DNA of 64,000 nt from Pseudofrancisella aestuarii (GCF_003574475.2 NZ_QLIS02000003.1:353166-417165), one strand, 5' to 3'. Positions 9,584 to 19,075 are shown, counted from the stretch's first letter. The notes: generated from the letters alone by a model not told the origin. A program made the numbers and translations.

Positions 9584-11050
9584 ATGGCCACCTGGGATAA
9601 ATGTTTAAAAAAACTTAAAAAGGAACTTTCAAGTTTTGAATATAAAACTTGGATAAAGCCTATTTATGTTGATCAGAAAAGCAATTTATTCACAGTATAT
9701 TGTAATAATGAATATTTTAAAAAACATATTAAAGGTAAATATGGAAACCTTATACTATCTATATTAGAAGAGTGCCATGATGGAGATTTAGTTGTTGAGT
9801 ATTCTAACAAAAAGTTTGAATCTAATAATGATAATTATTCTGAAATAACTGTCGGGCCACAAGCTAATTTTTTCAATACTAAAAATGTAGAAGTAAAGGA
9901 TGATACAATAGAAGTAGAAGAAACACCTAAAAGTATAAAAAAGCAAATTTCAAAGAAATCATCACAAGAATTATTTGGTTTTGATGAAGCAATGCTTATA
10001 ACAGCTAAAGAAGGTGAAGAATACTCTTTTGGCTTGCCTTTAAAAGATAAATATATTTTTGATAGTTTTGTTGTTGGAGATGCTAATAAAATAGCAAGGG
10101 CAGCAGCAATGCAAGTATCTATTAATCCAGGTAAATTACATAATCCTTTATTTATTTATGGAGGTAGCGGACTTGGTAAAACACATCTTATGCAGGCAAT
10201 AGGAAATCATGCGAAAGATGTAAATCCAAATGCTAGAATCATATATACAAACTCCGAACAGTTTATTAAAGACTATGTAAATTCAATACGCTTACAGGAT
10301 CAAGATGAATTCCAGCGCGTTTATAGATCAGCAGATATATTACTTATAGATGATATTCAATTTATAGCAGGTAAAGAAGGAACAGCTCAAGAGTTTTTCC
10401 ATACATTTAATGCTTTATATGAAAATGGAAAGCAAATTATTTTAACAAGTGATAAATATCCTAATGAAATAGAAGGATTAGAAGAAAGGCTTGTATCACG
10501 ATTTGGATATGGATTAACAGTATCAGTAGATATGCCTGATTTAGAAACGAGAATAGCCATATTACTTAAAAAAGCACATGATTTAGGGCAGAAATTACCA
10601 AATGAAACGGCTACTTTTATAGCTGAGAATGTTCGTACAAATGTTCGAGAGTTAGAAGGGGCATTAAATAGAGTCTTAACAACATCAAGGTTTAATCATA
10701 AAGATCCAACAGTTGAGGTTGCTCAAGCTTGCTTAAAAGATGTAATAAAGATACAAGAAAAGAAAGTAAAAATAGAAAATATTCAGAAGGTTGTAGCTGA
10801 GTTTTATAGAATTAGAGTAAAAGATTTATTATCTAATCAAAGAAGTCGCAATATTGCTAGACCTAGACAAATGGCTATGAGCTTATCAAGAGAATTGACA
10901 TCTCATAGCTTACCTGAGATTGGTTCGGCTTTTGGTGGTAGAGACCATACAACAGTTATGCATGCTGTAAAAGCAATAACAAAATTAAGACAGAGCAATA
11001 CATCAATATCAGACGATTATGATTTGCTTTTAGATAAAATTTCACGTTAA
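9584..11050 (+). CDS. dnaA: Chromosomal replication initiator DnaA
   Basis: DnaA binds DnaA boxes and melts oriC. The 488-residue protein shows the N-terminal DnaB/DiaA-interaction domain I (ATWDKCLKKLKKEL), a variable linker (about residues 85-130), the AAA+ domain with Walker A GGSGLGKTH (about 193-201) and Walker B LLIDDIQF, and the C-terminal box-binding domain with GGRDHTTVMHA. I prefer the ATG at 9584 over a TTG at 9578: the AGGA at 9570-9573 is well spaced for the ATG and too close for the TTG. It is followed 26 bp later by dnaN, a standard operon. Confidence 0.97.
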   Translation: MATWDKCLKKLKKELSSFEYKTWIKPIYVDQKSNLFTVYCNNEYFKKHIKGKYGNLILSILEECHDGDLVVEYSNKKFESNNDNYSEITVGPQANFFNTKNVEVKDDTIEVEETPKSIKKQISKKSSQELFGFDEAMLITAKEGEEYSFGLPLKDKYIFDSFVVGDANKIARAAAMQVSINPGKLHNPLFIYGGSGLGKTHLMQAIGNHAKDVNPNARIIYTNSEQFIKDYVNSIRLQDQDEFQRVYRSADILLIDDIQFIAGKEGTAQEFFHTFNALYENGKQIILTSDKYPNEIEGLEERLVSRFGYGLTVSVDMPDLETRIAILLKKAHDLGQKLPNETATFIAENVRTNVRELEGALNRVLTTSRFNHKDPTVEVAQACLKDVIKIQEKKVKIENIQKVVAEFYRIRVKDLLSNQRSRNIARPRQMAMSLSRELTSHSLPEIGSAFGGRDHTTVMHAVKAITKLRQSNTSISDDYDLLLDKISR

Positions 11051-11076
11051 AAATTAAAGGAAGAGAAGGGGTTTAT

Positions 11077-12180
11077 ATGAATTTTGTGTTAAATAGAGAT
11101 GACTTACTAAAACCTTTACAATCTATGTTATCTGTTGCAAATAGTAAAAGTACAATGCCATTATTATCTTGCATTTTGTTTGATATAAAAAATAATGTAT
11201 TAACAGTAACAGCATCTGATTTAGATACGGAAATATCTTGTGAAATACCTGTTAGTTGTAACAGCGGAGTCAGAATAGCTTTAAATGCTGACAAAATTTA
11301 TAACATTGTAAGAAGTCTTACTGAAAATGCTATGTTAGACTTTAAAGTAGATGGAAATAAAATTACATTAGTTTCTAATAATAGTACATTTAATCTTATA
11401 TCTTTAAATCCTGATAATTTTCCATTGATTGATAGTAATATAAATGAAGAATCTAGTTTTGATATGTCTCAACAAGATTTTCACAATATCATATCAAAAG
11501 TTGATTTCTCTATGGCTAATGATGATACTAGATATTTTCTTAACGGAATGTTTTGGGATATAAATGCCAATTTATTAAGAGCTGTATCTACAGATGGTCA
11601 TAGAATGTCTATAACAGAATCTATAATAGATAGTAAGGTTATAGATAGTACATCACAGGCTATAATACCTAAAAAATCTGTTTTAGAACTTAAAAAAATA
11701 GTAGGAAGATCTGAAGATATAATAAGAATACAGTTAGGTAAGAACTATTTAAAAGCAGAGTTTGGAAATTATGCATTTATTTCTAAATTAATAGATGGTA
11801 GATACCCAGACTATCAAAAAGTTGTACCAAAGAATAATACTAAACTTTTAACTATAGATAAGAGAGTTCTTAAAAATTCTTTATTAAGAACTTCTATATT
11901 AGCTAATGATAAATATAAGGGAATTCGTTTACATGTTTCTCCTGGACAAATGCTTTTATCAGCAAATAATCCAGATAATGAGAAGGCTGAAGATAGAGTA
12001 GAAGTTTCATACAATGACGACTCTATGGAGATATGTTTTAACTATAAATATTTATTAGATATTATCAATGTTATAGATGAAGATACTATAGATATATATC
12101 TTGATAATCCTAATATGAGCGCATTAGTAAAAGATGAAAAAGATAATAGTTTATTCATAATAATGCCAATGAAAATTTAA
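11077..12180 (+). CDS. dnaN: DNA polymerase III sliding clamp (beta subunit)
   Basis: The 367-residue beta clamp forms a ring dimer that tethers replicative polymerase to DNA. Three repeated clamp folds are readable, with TMPLLSCILFDI near the N-terminus, RAVSTDGHRMS in the middle domain, and the terminal MPMKI typical of clamp proteins. Length equals the E. coli protein. A GGAAGAGAAGGGG Shine-Dalgarno region precedes the ATG. It is co-transcribed with dnaA. recF does not follow; the next gene is an MFS transporter. Confidence 0.97.
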   Translation: MNFVLNRDDLLKPLQSMLSVANSKSTMPLLSCILFDIKNNVLTVTASDLDTEISCEIPVSCNSGVRIALNADKIYNIVRSLTENAMLDFKVDGNKITLVSNNSTFNLISLNPDNFPLIDSNINEESSFDMSQQDFHNIISKVDFSMANDDTRYFLNGMFWDINANLLRAVSTDGHRMSITESIIDSKVIDSTSQAIIPKKSVLELKKIVGRSEDIIRIQLGKNYLKAEFGNYAFISKLIDGRYPDYQKVVPKNNTKLLTIDKRVLKNSLLRTSILANDKYKGIRLHVSPGQMLLSANNPDNEKAEDRVEVSYNDDSMEICFNYKYLLDIINVIDEDTIDIYLDNPNMSALVKDEKDNSLFIIMPMKI

Positions 12181-12183
12181 TTT

Positions 12184-12212
12184 AGTAAATAATATTTTTA
12201 CTGTTCTTTTAA
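12184..12212 (+). terminator. Weak hairpin after dnaN
   Basis: AGTAAA (12184-12189) can pair with TTTACT (12197-12202), followed by GTTCTTTT. The 6-bp stem is AT-rich and weak, so this is only a candidate intrinsic terminator for dnaA-dnaN. Confidence 0.35.
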
Positions 12213-12366
12213 TCTATACTTTTATTAAAAGCTTTTCTATTTTTGATAAATATCTAAACGTATAACTCTAATAAGAATAACTAATGGCGATGACTTTCTA
12301 TAGACATTATTATTGTTAGATTTCATGTATAATAAAGTTGATATTTGAAGTTATTAAGATAAATTA

Positions 12367-13617
12367 ATGACAATAAAAAAGTTTGAAATTTTTAGTTACT
12401 CTTTTATAGCAATGCCAATAGCTTTTGCCAGTGTTCCCATATATATTTTTTTACCAGATTATTACTACACTAGTTACGGTGTTGATCTTACAGCATTAAG
12501 TATTATACTTTTTAGTTTACGTATTTTAGATGCTATTTTTGATCCTATAATAGGTTGGTATTGTGATCGTTTTTATAAGCTTAATAAAGTTAGTTTTATA
12601 ATAATCATTATTTGTTTCATATTGGGTATGTATATAACATGCTCACCAATATTCTCTAATAAAGTAGTTAATTTATTTATAGGTGTTTTTTTAGCAACTT
12701 TAGCATTTAGTTATACAACTATATTTATTTATACTAGAGGAGCTTTGTGGTTAGATAATGATGAAAGTCGCTCTTTAGTAATTAGTGTTAGGGAAGTTTT
12801 TAATATTATTGGAGTTTTAATAGCCTCAATACTACCATTTGTATTTTTATTATATTTTCCACAGAAACAAAGTTATTTAATATACTCTGTTATAGCAATT
12901 TTTTTGATTATTGTTGCAAGTATTTTTTTCTTAAATTGGCTAGATAAAGTAAATATTGATAAAAAAGTAACAGATCATATTAAGATTTATGATTATTTTA
13001 AAGCATTTGATAAAAATAGCTTATTTCTATTTTTAGCATACTCGTTAAGTGCTTTAGGATCAGCTATACCAGCCGTGACTTTAGTTTTTTTTAGTAGATA
13101 TGTATTAGAAACAACTGATTTTACAGGGTTGTATATATTTCTATACTTTTTAGGAGCAATTCTTTTTATACCATTAGTAAGAAAGATAGCCATAAAAATT
13201 GGTATTATTAAGACTTGGAGTTATGCACTAATATTTTGTGTAATAGTATTTATATTTGCATTTTTTCTGAAGTCTGGAGATATTTTTTACTTCTCAATAA
13301 TTAGTTTTTTATCAGGTGGAGGATTTGCATCTGAGTTAATATTACCAAATATATTACTAGCAAAATGGATAGATAATCCTAAACGCAGGGAACTTGGTAA
13401 TGGCTATTATGCAATTCTTGCGTTTATTGGTAAGTTTTGCTTTGCTTTAGCAACAATAATTGCATTACCAATATTAAATACACAGATAAACTCATCCTCT
13501 ACATCGAATTTAGAAGTTACAATTAAAATTGTGTATTGTGTATTTCCTTGTATTGCAAAATTTAGTGCCGCTATAGTTTTGTTATTGTGGTATAAAAAAG
13601 CATTTAAAAATCTTTAA
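12367..13617 (+). CDS. MFS transporter, GPH (MelB-like) family
   Basis: A 416-residue inner-membrane protein with about 12 hydrophobic helices. LRILDAIFDPIIGWYCDR (residues 52-69) matches the family signature D.x.DPxxGxxxDR of glycoside-pentoside-hexuronide:cation symporters (MelB/MFS_2), and a second-half loop carries NPKRRELGNGYYAI. The family imports sugars or related solutes with Na+ or H+. The substrate is not readable, and the gene is separated from its neighbours by 130-190 bp, so context gives no clue. Confidence 0.75.
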   Translation: MTIKKFEIFSYSFIAMPIAFASVPIYIFLPDYYYTSYGVDLTALSIILFSLRILDAIFDPIIGWYCDRFYKLNKVSFIIIIICFILGMYITCSPIFSNKVVNLFIGVFLATLAFSYTTIFIYTRGALWLDNDESRSLVISVREVFNIIGVLIASILPFVFLLYFPQKQSYLIYSVIAIFLIIVASIFFLNWLDKVNIDKKVTDHIKIYDYFKAFDKNSLFLFLAYSLSALGSAIPAVTLVFFSRYVLETTDFTGLYIFLYFLGAILFIPLVRKIAIKIGIIKTWSYALIFCVIVFIFAFFLKSGDIFYFSIISFLSGGGFASELILPNILLAKWIDNPKRRELGNGYYAILAFIGKFCFALATIIALPILNTQINSSSTSNLEVTIKIVYCVFPCIAKFSAAIVLLLWYKKAFKNL

Positions 13618-13753
13618 AATGACAGTTAGATTTTTTAGATTAATTTATTGAGAATCTTAATTTATATAAATTATAAGAGTATAAATATTTTTATAAGTCT
13701 CATAAAAGAGTAAAATTTAAATACAAGGTTTTTAAAAACTATTTGGAGACTAT

Positions 13754-14941
13754 ATGAGAATAGCTATAAACGGTGTAGGGATAGCTGGACCAACTCTTGC
13801 TTGGTGGTTAAAAAGATTTGGGTATGAACCAGTATTATTTGAAAAAGCTAGTGAGCTAAGAAAAGGTGGTTACATAGTAGATTTTTGGGGATCAGGTTAC
13901 GATATAGTAGAAAAGATGGGAATCTTACCAGACTTAGAATCTAAATCTTATAATATTAATACTTTGAAATGTTTTAATGGAAAGGGTAAAAACTCATCAA
14001 ATATAGATATGGAGGCTATGAGTAAAGAGACCTTTGGTCGATTCTTAAGTCTAAAACGTAGTGATATTTCAGAGGTTATTTATAATGCTTGTGGAAATAT
14101 GGATGTAAGGTTTGGATGTTATATTAGTTCCATAGAAAAAGCTAAAGATGGAGTTATTGCACATTTATCTAATGGTAAAAAAGAAAAGTTTGATCTTATA
14201 GTTGGCGCTGATGGATTACACTCTCAAATTAGAACATTAGCTTTTAAAAATAGCTCATATGAGGAATTTGATTTAGATACATATGTTGTAGCATTAACGC
14301 TATCAGATTATGAGCCTAGAGAAGAAAATGCTTATGTTGTATCTATAGATTCTAAAAAACAAGTAGCTAAGGCTGCGATAGAAGATAATAAAACTTTATT
14401 TTTATTTACATTCAGATCTGAATTGGTTGAAAAAATACCAACCTCATTAGAGGAAAGAAAAGAAGTTCTTCGTTCGGTATTTAAGGATATGGAGTGGGAA
14501 GTTCCTAATATATTGGAGCGTCTTGATGATGCAGAAGATGTTTATTTTGATAAAGTTTGCCAAATACGTATGGAAAGTTGGAGCTCTGATAGGGTTGCTC
14601 TTATAGGAGATGCAGCAGCTTGTCCTTCGCTTCTAGCAGGCCAAGGAAGCATGTTTGCCATAATGGAAGCATATGTGTTAGCAGGAGAGCTATATAAGGC
14701 TAAAGGAGACTATAAAGTAGCTTTTGATAATTATGAACTGATATTGAAAAAGTTTATAGAGAATAAGCAAAAAGCTGCTTTAACCAATTTGGCATTTTTT
14801 GCACCTAGAAATAATTTTCATAAATATTTAGCTAGTATATTTCTAAAAATGACTAAAGTACCAATATTATCAAAATTTATAATAGGAAGTATGTTTAAAG
14901 AAGATATAAAACTACCTAGTTATGATATTGCTGATAGTTAA
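13754..14941 (+). CDS. FAD-dependent monooxygenase (PHBH/TetX-like fold)
   Basis: A 395-residue flavoprotein. It has the N-terminal dinucleotide-binding motif GVGIAG (residues 7-12) with Glu30 positioned for ribose binding, the GADGLHS motif (151-157), and the second FAD motif GDAAACPSLLAGQGS (about 285-299), all hallmarks of class A flavin monooxygenases that use NAD(P)H and O2. The order and length fit TetX-like and hydroxybenzoate-hydroxylase-like enzymes. The substrate is unknown. GGAGACTATATG gives a good ribosome-binding site. The gene appears monocistronic, with a hairpin after its stop. Confidence 0.8.
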   Translation: MRIAINGVGIAGPTLAWWLKRFGYEPVLFEKASELRKGGYIVDFWGSGYDIVEKMGILPDLESKSYNINTLKCFNGKGKNSSNIDMEAMSKETFGRFLSLKRSDISEVIYNACGNMDVRFGCYISSIEKAKDGVIAHLSNGKKEKFDLIVGADGLHSQIRTLAFKNSSYEEFDLDTYVVALTLSDYEPREENAYVVSIDSKKQVAKAAIEDNKTLFLFTFRSELVEKIPTSLEERKEVLRSVFKDMEWEVPNILERLDDAEDVYFDKVCQIRMESWSSDRVALIGDAAACPSLLAGQGSMFAIMEAYVLAGELYKAKGDYKVAFDNYELILKKFIENKQKAALTNLAFFAPRNNFHKYLASIFLKMTKVPILSKFIIGSMFKEDIKLPSYDIADS

Positions 14942-14949
14942 ATATTTTT

Positions 14950-14992
14950 AAGGTAAAGTTATCCTAAGAATTCTTTACTTATGCTTTTTTAA
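14950..14992 (+). terminator. Hairpin and T-run after the monooxygenase gene
   Basis: AAGGTAAAG (14950-14958) can pair with CTTTACTT (14973-14980) with one bulged base, followed by ATGCTTTTTT. This is a reasonable intrinsic terminator for the plus-strand gene. Confidence 0.5.
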
Positions 14993-15052
14993 TTTTAGAT
15001 ATAAAGTCTGTCTGTTGACAGGTATAGATAGAATTAATTATAAGATGAGGTA

Positions 15053-15256
15053 TTAAATAGCCATAACATCGTATGCTTCTTTACCTTTATTTCCTTCTCT
15101 AACTTTAAATTTAACCTGTTGATTACTGGAAAGACTACCTGCTCTAATATTTAAAGCATGTACAAATACATCTTTACTTAAAGATGTACAACTAATAAAA
15201 CCAAACCCTTTTTCATCACTAAAGAACTTAACTGTTCCTGTTAATTCATTACTCAT
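15053..15256 (-). CDS. Cold-shock domain protein (CspA family)
   Basis: A 67-residue single-domain OB-fold nucleic-acid-binding protein. RNP1 is readable as KGFGFI (residues 16-21) and RNP2 as VFVHA (30-34). Such proteins act as RNA chaperones. The sequence is divergent from E. coli CspA (TSLSKDVFVHALNIR replaces the usual loop). About 290 bp without a gene lie upstream (15257-15546), which could contain a long leader as in other csp mRNAs; apart from AT-richness I see no clear structure there. Confidence 0.88.
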   Translation of the reverse strand: MSNELTGTVKFFSDEKGFGFISCTSLSKDVFVHALNIRAGSLSSNQQVKFKVREGNKGKEAYDVMAI

Positions 15257-15546
15257 TATTACTCTCTTTTTTATTGATTAATATTTTGCAGATATACTTA
15301 GTTAGAAAAATAATATTTTAAATTTTATGATCACTCAGGATGATTAAAAAAGAATTTAAATAAAGAGATAAATCTACACAAGGAAGAGTACTACAAAAAA
15401 AATAATAAAGATACTTATTTTATTTCATGTAAATAATACCGAACTATAACTCATATAATCTGCACAGGTATTGGCTAGAAACCCATTTTAATAAAGAACG
15501 AGCTTATCTATAATAATACCAACAATTCAAACTATAATTTTTATCT

Positions 15547-16953
15547 ATGTCTAAACTTAAGTTTATTTTAAGTAAAAATCTTATTTATTTATCCTTATTT
15601 AGTTTGATACTTATACTTTCAATTTTTTTAAGATTTTGGCATCTAGATACTATACTAGGACCTGTTTTTGATGAGGTATACTTTCCGTTGTATGGATATG
15701 ATTATCTTGTTGGTAAAACATTTTTTCATGTACATCCACCTTTGGCTAATTATATTTTTGCTAGTAGTATTTGGCTGTATTATCATTTTCCTTGGGTTTC
15801 GGCAACAGATTTTCATACTATTCCTTATGAGCAAATTCCAGCAATGAGTTATCGCTGGATTAATGCATTTATGGGAGTCGTTTTAACTTTGGTTGCGTGG
15901 TTAACAGCTTATATTGTAAGCCAAAAAAAATGGTTCGCATTAATAGTTTTTTTCTTAATAAGTATAGATGGATCATTATTAGTAGATTCTCGTCATGGGA
16001 TGAATAATATATATATAGTCTTATTTGGGCTTTGTTCAATCTTATTTTTGTCAAAAGCATTGCAAGCTAAAAATAGACATATTTGGTTTATTCTATGTGG
16101 CATATTTATTGGCTTAACTATTTCAGTAAAGTGGAATGGCTCAGGCTATTTATTAGCTATATTAATGTTTTTAATCTTATATAAAGTGCTTTTTTTATGT
16201 GATAAATACCGTCCAGTTTTACAACAACCATCAACTCATAATTCTGTTTTAAAATTTAATGTAGCGATTTGGGAAATGTTGGTTTATTTATTAATTTTAC
16301 CTTTTATCGTCTACTGTTTGGTTTGGATTCCTGATCGACTATTTAATACTGAATATAGCTTTATAGGTATACATCAACAAATTATGGCGTACCATCAAAG
16401 TCTTGTTGGTTCTAATGAGCATCCATATTGTTCAAAATGGTATACATGGCCATTTATGATTCGACCAATTGGCTATAGTTTTAGTACTGAAACTATTTAT
16501 AATGCACTTGGGCAAAAGAGTATTATTTATACAGATGTTCATTTATTTCCTAATCCTGCTATTGCTTGGTTTTCAGCTATTGCTATTATTTGTATGGTGA
16601 TACATTGGCTTGTGCTATTTAGAAATTGGTTTTTAAATGGCGTTATGACACGAGCATTTATGGTAATGTCACTTTTATTAGCGGGATATTTTGCTAATTT
16701 TTTACCTTGGGTGTTAGTGAAACGGTGTCTCTTTCTTTATCATTATCAATCAGCAGCGACATTTGGAATATTTATTTTAGCTTGGTATATAGCTTATTTA
16801 TCATCTGCAAAAGCTAAGAGTTTAAAACTCATCGCCATATTTATATTTGTTTGTATATTAGCTTCTTTTATTTATTGGTTACCCATTCAATTAGGTATTC
16901 CACTAGAACAATCACAATTTAACCAGCGAATGTGGCTAAGTTTATGGATATAA
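15547..16953 (+). CDS. PMT-family glycosyltransferase (protein O-mannosyltransferase-like)
   Basis: A 468-residue polytopic membrane protein. After the first helix it carries GPVFDEVYF (residues 38-46), the first-loop Asp-Glu motif of PMT/GT39 enzymes that transfer mannose from polyprenyl phosphate to proteins, followed by HVHPPLANY and, later, a four-helix C-terminal segment with HYQSAATFGIF resembling the PMT_4TMC domain. It is shorter than typical full-length PMTs but about the size of bacterial ones. It probably acts at the inner membrane on exported protein. The gene is isolated, with no lipid-carrier synthesis genes nearby. The acceptor and sugar are unknown. Confidence 0.7.
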   Translation: MSKLKFILSKNLIYLSLFSLILILSIFLRFWHLDTILGPVFDEVYFPLYGYDYLVGKTFFHVHPPLANYIFASSIWLYYHFPWVSATDFHTIPYEQIPAMSYRWINAFMGVVLTLVAWLTAYIVSQKKWFALIVFFLISIDGSLLVDSRHGMNNIYIVLFGLCSILFLSKALQAKNRHIWFILCGIFIGLTISVKWNGSGYLLAILMFLILYKVLFLCDKYRPVLQQPSTHNSVLKFNVAIWEMLVYLLILPFIVYCLVWIPDRLFNTEYSFIGIHQQIMAYHQSLVGSNEHPYCSKWYTWPFMIRPIGYSFSTETIYNALGQKSIIYTDVHLFPNPAIAWFSAIAIICMVIHWLVLFRNWFLNGVMTRAFMVMSLLLAGYFANFLPWVLVKRCLFLYHYQSAATFGIFILAWYIAYLSSAKAKSLKLIAIFIFVCILASFIYWLPIQLGIPLEQSQFNQRMWLSLWI

Positions 16954-17078
16954 GCCATATTATTTATAGTTGAGAGATATCTTTATAGAAGGAGATTTGT
17001 TTTATAGGGAATTTTTTAATTAACTCAAGCATATATTTCAGGTATCATAAATTTATACTTAAGCTGTAAACAGGCATT

Positions 17079-17717
17079 ATGTTAAATTTTTTAAAATCAT
17101 TGGCAGTAAGATTTGGTCTACTTAAAGTAGAGCCAGCTCCTATTAACGAAGTTGATAACTTAGCAAAAAAAGCACGTGAAGCATGCCAGATATCTAAGCA
17201 AAAAGAAGAGAGAGAAACTTTAAATACTAAACCAACAAAAAGTGTAGAAGAATTTATTGAGTTAATGCCTACAATAGATATAAAAAAGGAAATAGATAGC
17301 TTAGCTTTTTTAAAAGCGCCTTATCCTGATACTAAAAAAAGAATAAAGAAAGGTGATGGTAAATTACTTACTGCGGATCAAAAGAAAAAATTTGGGCTAA
17401 ATGTCAGAAAGAAATATGGATGGGATTTTATAAATCTTATAAAAGATGAGCATATAAATAGAGCTGATGAAATTAATGAATCAATTAGTAACTTATACTC
17501 ATCTAGTGATTATATGAAGAAGAGAAAGGCTAGCATAAAACAGCTTTTAGCTTCTTCTGAAGAGTTAATATGTGTGTCAACAAGTAAAGATTCTTGCTCT
17601 TGTGCTAAAAAGTTAGAGGGGCAGAGTTTTAAACTTGCAGATATCCCTATACTACCATTAGCAAACTGTGACAAACCTGTTTGTAAATGTAAGTATGATA
17701 TACCTTCAAGTATTTAG
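17079..17717 (+). CDS. Unknown protein with C-terminal cysteine cluster
   Basis: I do not recognise this 212-residue gene. It has a short hydrophobic N-terminus, a charged, probably helical middle (residues 40-160), and a C-terminal cluster of six cysteines: CVSTSKDSCSCAKKLEG and later CDKPVCKCKYD. The spacing C-x-C...L.G..F.L.D.P..P...C...C.C loosely recalls the C-terminal region of Mu gpF-like phage head-morphogenesis proteins, but this is a visual similarity only; metal binding is equally possible. It lies just outside the older element remnant and may or may not belong to it. Confidence 0.45.
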   Translation: MLNFLKSLAVRFGLLKVEPAPINEVDNLAKKAREACQISKQKEERETLNTKPTKSVEEFIELMPTIDIKKEIDSLAFLKAPYPDTKKRIKKGDGKLLTADQKKKFGLNVRKKYGWDFINLIKDEHINRADEINESISNLYSSSDYMKKRKASIKQLLASSEELICVSTSKDSCSCAKKLEGQSFKLADIPILPLANCDKPVCKCKYDIPSSI

Positions 17718-17762
17718 TAAAAAATTTTATATCATATTTTAAAAGCAGGATTTATAAAGAGG

Positions 17763-18179
17763 TTATTTAGACTTAACTAAAAAGAAAATGGCTGTAAATA
17801 TTGATATACATGAGCTGAATACAACAAACAGTATAAAGAACTTAATAAAGAAAAGGGATGCAAAGAGTTTAAATGTATCATCACTTAATAAAACCATTAT
17901 TGAAGACCAAAGTATTAAAATTATCTGCGACAATAAGACAAAGAAAATTATAATAAAGTCCGACTTATGGGCTTTTATTATTTCATTATCTTTTAATGCT
18001 ATTATTAATGAGCTAGCAAAGAATCCTATCATAATTGAAACGGAAGTTAAAATATAACCCAAGCTAGCTTTTGTTATTTCTATAGCCGACCCTGCAAAAA
18101 ATACAATTATAAAACATATAAAAGCAATAAAGACTATGGTTGAAATAAAGCCTTTTATATAAGATACTGAGTTTTTCAT
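17763..18179 (-). CDS. Unknown small integral membrane protein (4 predicted helices)
   Basis: A 138-residue hydrophobic protein with four likely transmembrane segments (about residues 10-32, 37-62, 74-98, 108-134) and a short charged loop KDNEIIKAHKSD between helices 2 and 3. No family was recognised. An overlapping plus-strand reading frame of 89 codons is treated as its shadow because the minus frame has membrane-protein composition and an ATG. It lies 62 bp downstream of the 119-residue gene on the same strand, so the two may form one unit. Confidence 0.5.
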   Translation of the reverse strand: MKNSVSYIKGFISTIVFIAFICFIIVFFAGSAIEITKASLGYILTSVSIMIGFFASSLIIALKDNEIIKAHKSDFIIIFFVLLSQIILILWSSIMVLLSDDTFKLFASLFFIKFFILFVVFSSCISIFTAIFFLVKSK

Positions 18180-18241
18180 AGCAATAAGTGATAGATAGTT
18201 TTTTTATATAATATTACTTCTCAATAGAAAATATTTACAGC

Positions 18242-18601
18242 TTATTTTCTTTTATATAAATAAACCTCTTTCCCTATACTTTTTTTAAAATCAAATACAT
18301 AACCATCTTCAGAGGGAGATATGTACCAATTTTTTTTAAGAGTTGGTTTATTTGATAATGGACAAGGTACTTTATTATTCCAATGACCAGTAAAACTCAT
18401 ATCTTCATTGCTGACATTAAATAAACAATCATCCTTATTAAGTCTAAACTCATGATTACTTTCTGATATTATTATTTTCTTTGCAATACCATTGAAGTTT
18501 TCTGGCATTTTAGGCAACTCATCTTTTTGTATAAGCTTACACCTTAAGCCCTTACGAATTATAAAATATTCGTTATTATCTTCTATTTTAAAAACATCCA
18601 T
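18242..18601 (-). CDS. 119-residue paralogue of the island gene at 21889, outside the island
   Basis: The protein is clearly homologous along its whole length to the one encoded at 21889-22248, roughly two thirds identical by eye: shared FKIE-NNEYFII, CKLIQKD, PENFNGI, DCLFNVSN and GHW...VPCPLS. Three cysteines are conserved. No signal peptide or known domain is visible; it appears to be a small soluble protein. Function unknown. It sits just left of the left attachment repeat beside a decayed copy of another island gene, so it looks like a survivor of an earlier related element. Reading frame and start are intact. Confidence 0.65.
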   Translation of the reverse strand: MDVFKIEDNNEYFIIRKGLRCKLIQKDELPKMPENFNGIAKKIIISESNHEFRLNKDDCLFNVSNEDMSFTGHWNNKVPCPLSNKPTLKKNWYISPSEDGYVFDFKKSIGKEVYLYKRK

Positions 18602-18703
18602 ATTTCCCCTTGAGATTCATTAATTAATTCTTCTATACTTATCATTATCTCTTTGAGATGCATTTAAACCAACTTGAAGCAATTTTATTCTAGAATTAGG
18701 CTT

Positions 18704-18810
18704 TCCCTCAGCCAACAATTAGCCCTAAACCTCCCTCTATTGTCCTTTTGATTTGGTTATAGGTTTCAAAATATGTCCCTATACTTGCTTAAAATCTCTC
18801 TTTTCTCTTA
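18704..18810 (-). pseudogene. Decayed copy of the island's 80-residue gene
   Basis: About 107 bp matches the island segment 22372-22492 with a few substitutions, but has lost 13 bp in one place and 2 bp in another relative to it, breaking the reading frame, and stops abruptly about 6 bp before the left attachment repeat. The copy has no start region. It supports deletion of an older island at this site. Confidence 0.75.
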
Positions 18811-18816
18811 TGTTTG

Positions 18817-18870
18817 ATTTTATTGGCTTTGTGGGTCTGTTTGGGATAAGTTGGGATTTAAGTTTGGTGG
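18817..18870. repeat. Left attachment repeat (attL candidate)
   Basis: This 54-bp stretch matches 29094-29147 with two mismatches, in direct orientation. The right copy overlaps the 3' end of the tmRNA gene, so together they look like the duplicated integration core of the island. The next bases here (GCGGCG) still resemble the tmRNA end (AGGCGGCG) with a 2-bp difference. The longest identical blocks are two runs of about 22 bp each. Confidence 0.85.
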
Positions 18871-18938
18871 GCGGCGAACTCGGAACTATGGCTTGTAACT
18901 ATTGATACATAAAGATTTTGTTTTTACAAATAAGTTTT

Positions 18939-18960
18939 CGTATACATTTTCGTATACACT
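18939..18960. repeat. Left integrase arm-type sites (CGTATACA pair)
   Basis: CGTATACA occurs at 18939-18946 and 18951-18958, 12 bp apart, the second extended to CGTATACACT. The same motif with the same 12-bp spacing occurs inside the right end of the island. Such short repeats flanking an attachment core are typical integrase arm or excisionase sites; the role is inferred. Confidence 0.6.
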
Positions 18961-19075
18961 TTTTGCAAAGTACCCTCTATTTTTGATCTGTTTTATTATT
19001 ACTGAGCAACTAGATTTATATCTTTTACAAACTCATTATAAAGAGCTTTAATTACACCTATACTTATAATGGCTA

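Noticed and set aside
17015..17035. TTTTAATTAACTC near 17 kb resembling a stretch at about 26950 as a third attachment site
   Set aside because: The shared run is only about 12-17 AT-rich bases and unrelated to the 54-bp core, so chance is likely.
17788..18057. An 89-codon plus-strand frame opposite the four-helix membrane protein
   Set aside because: The minus-strand frame has clear membrane-protein composition and a neighbouring same-strand gene; the plus frame is its mirror.
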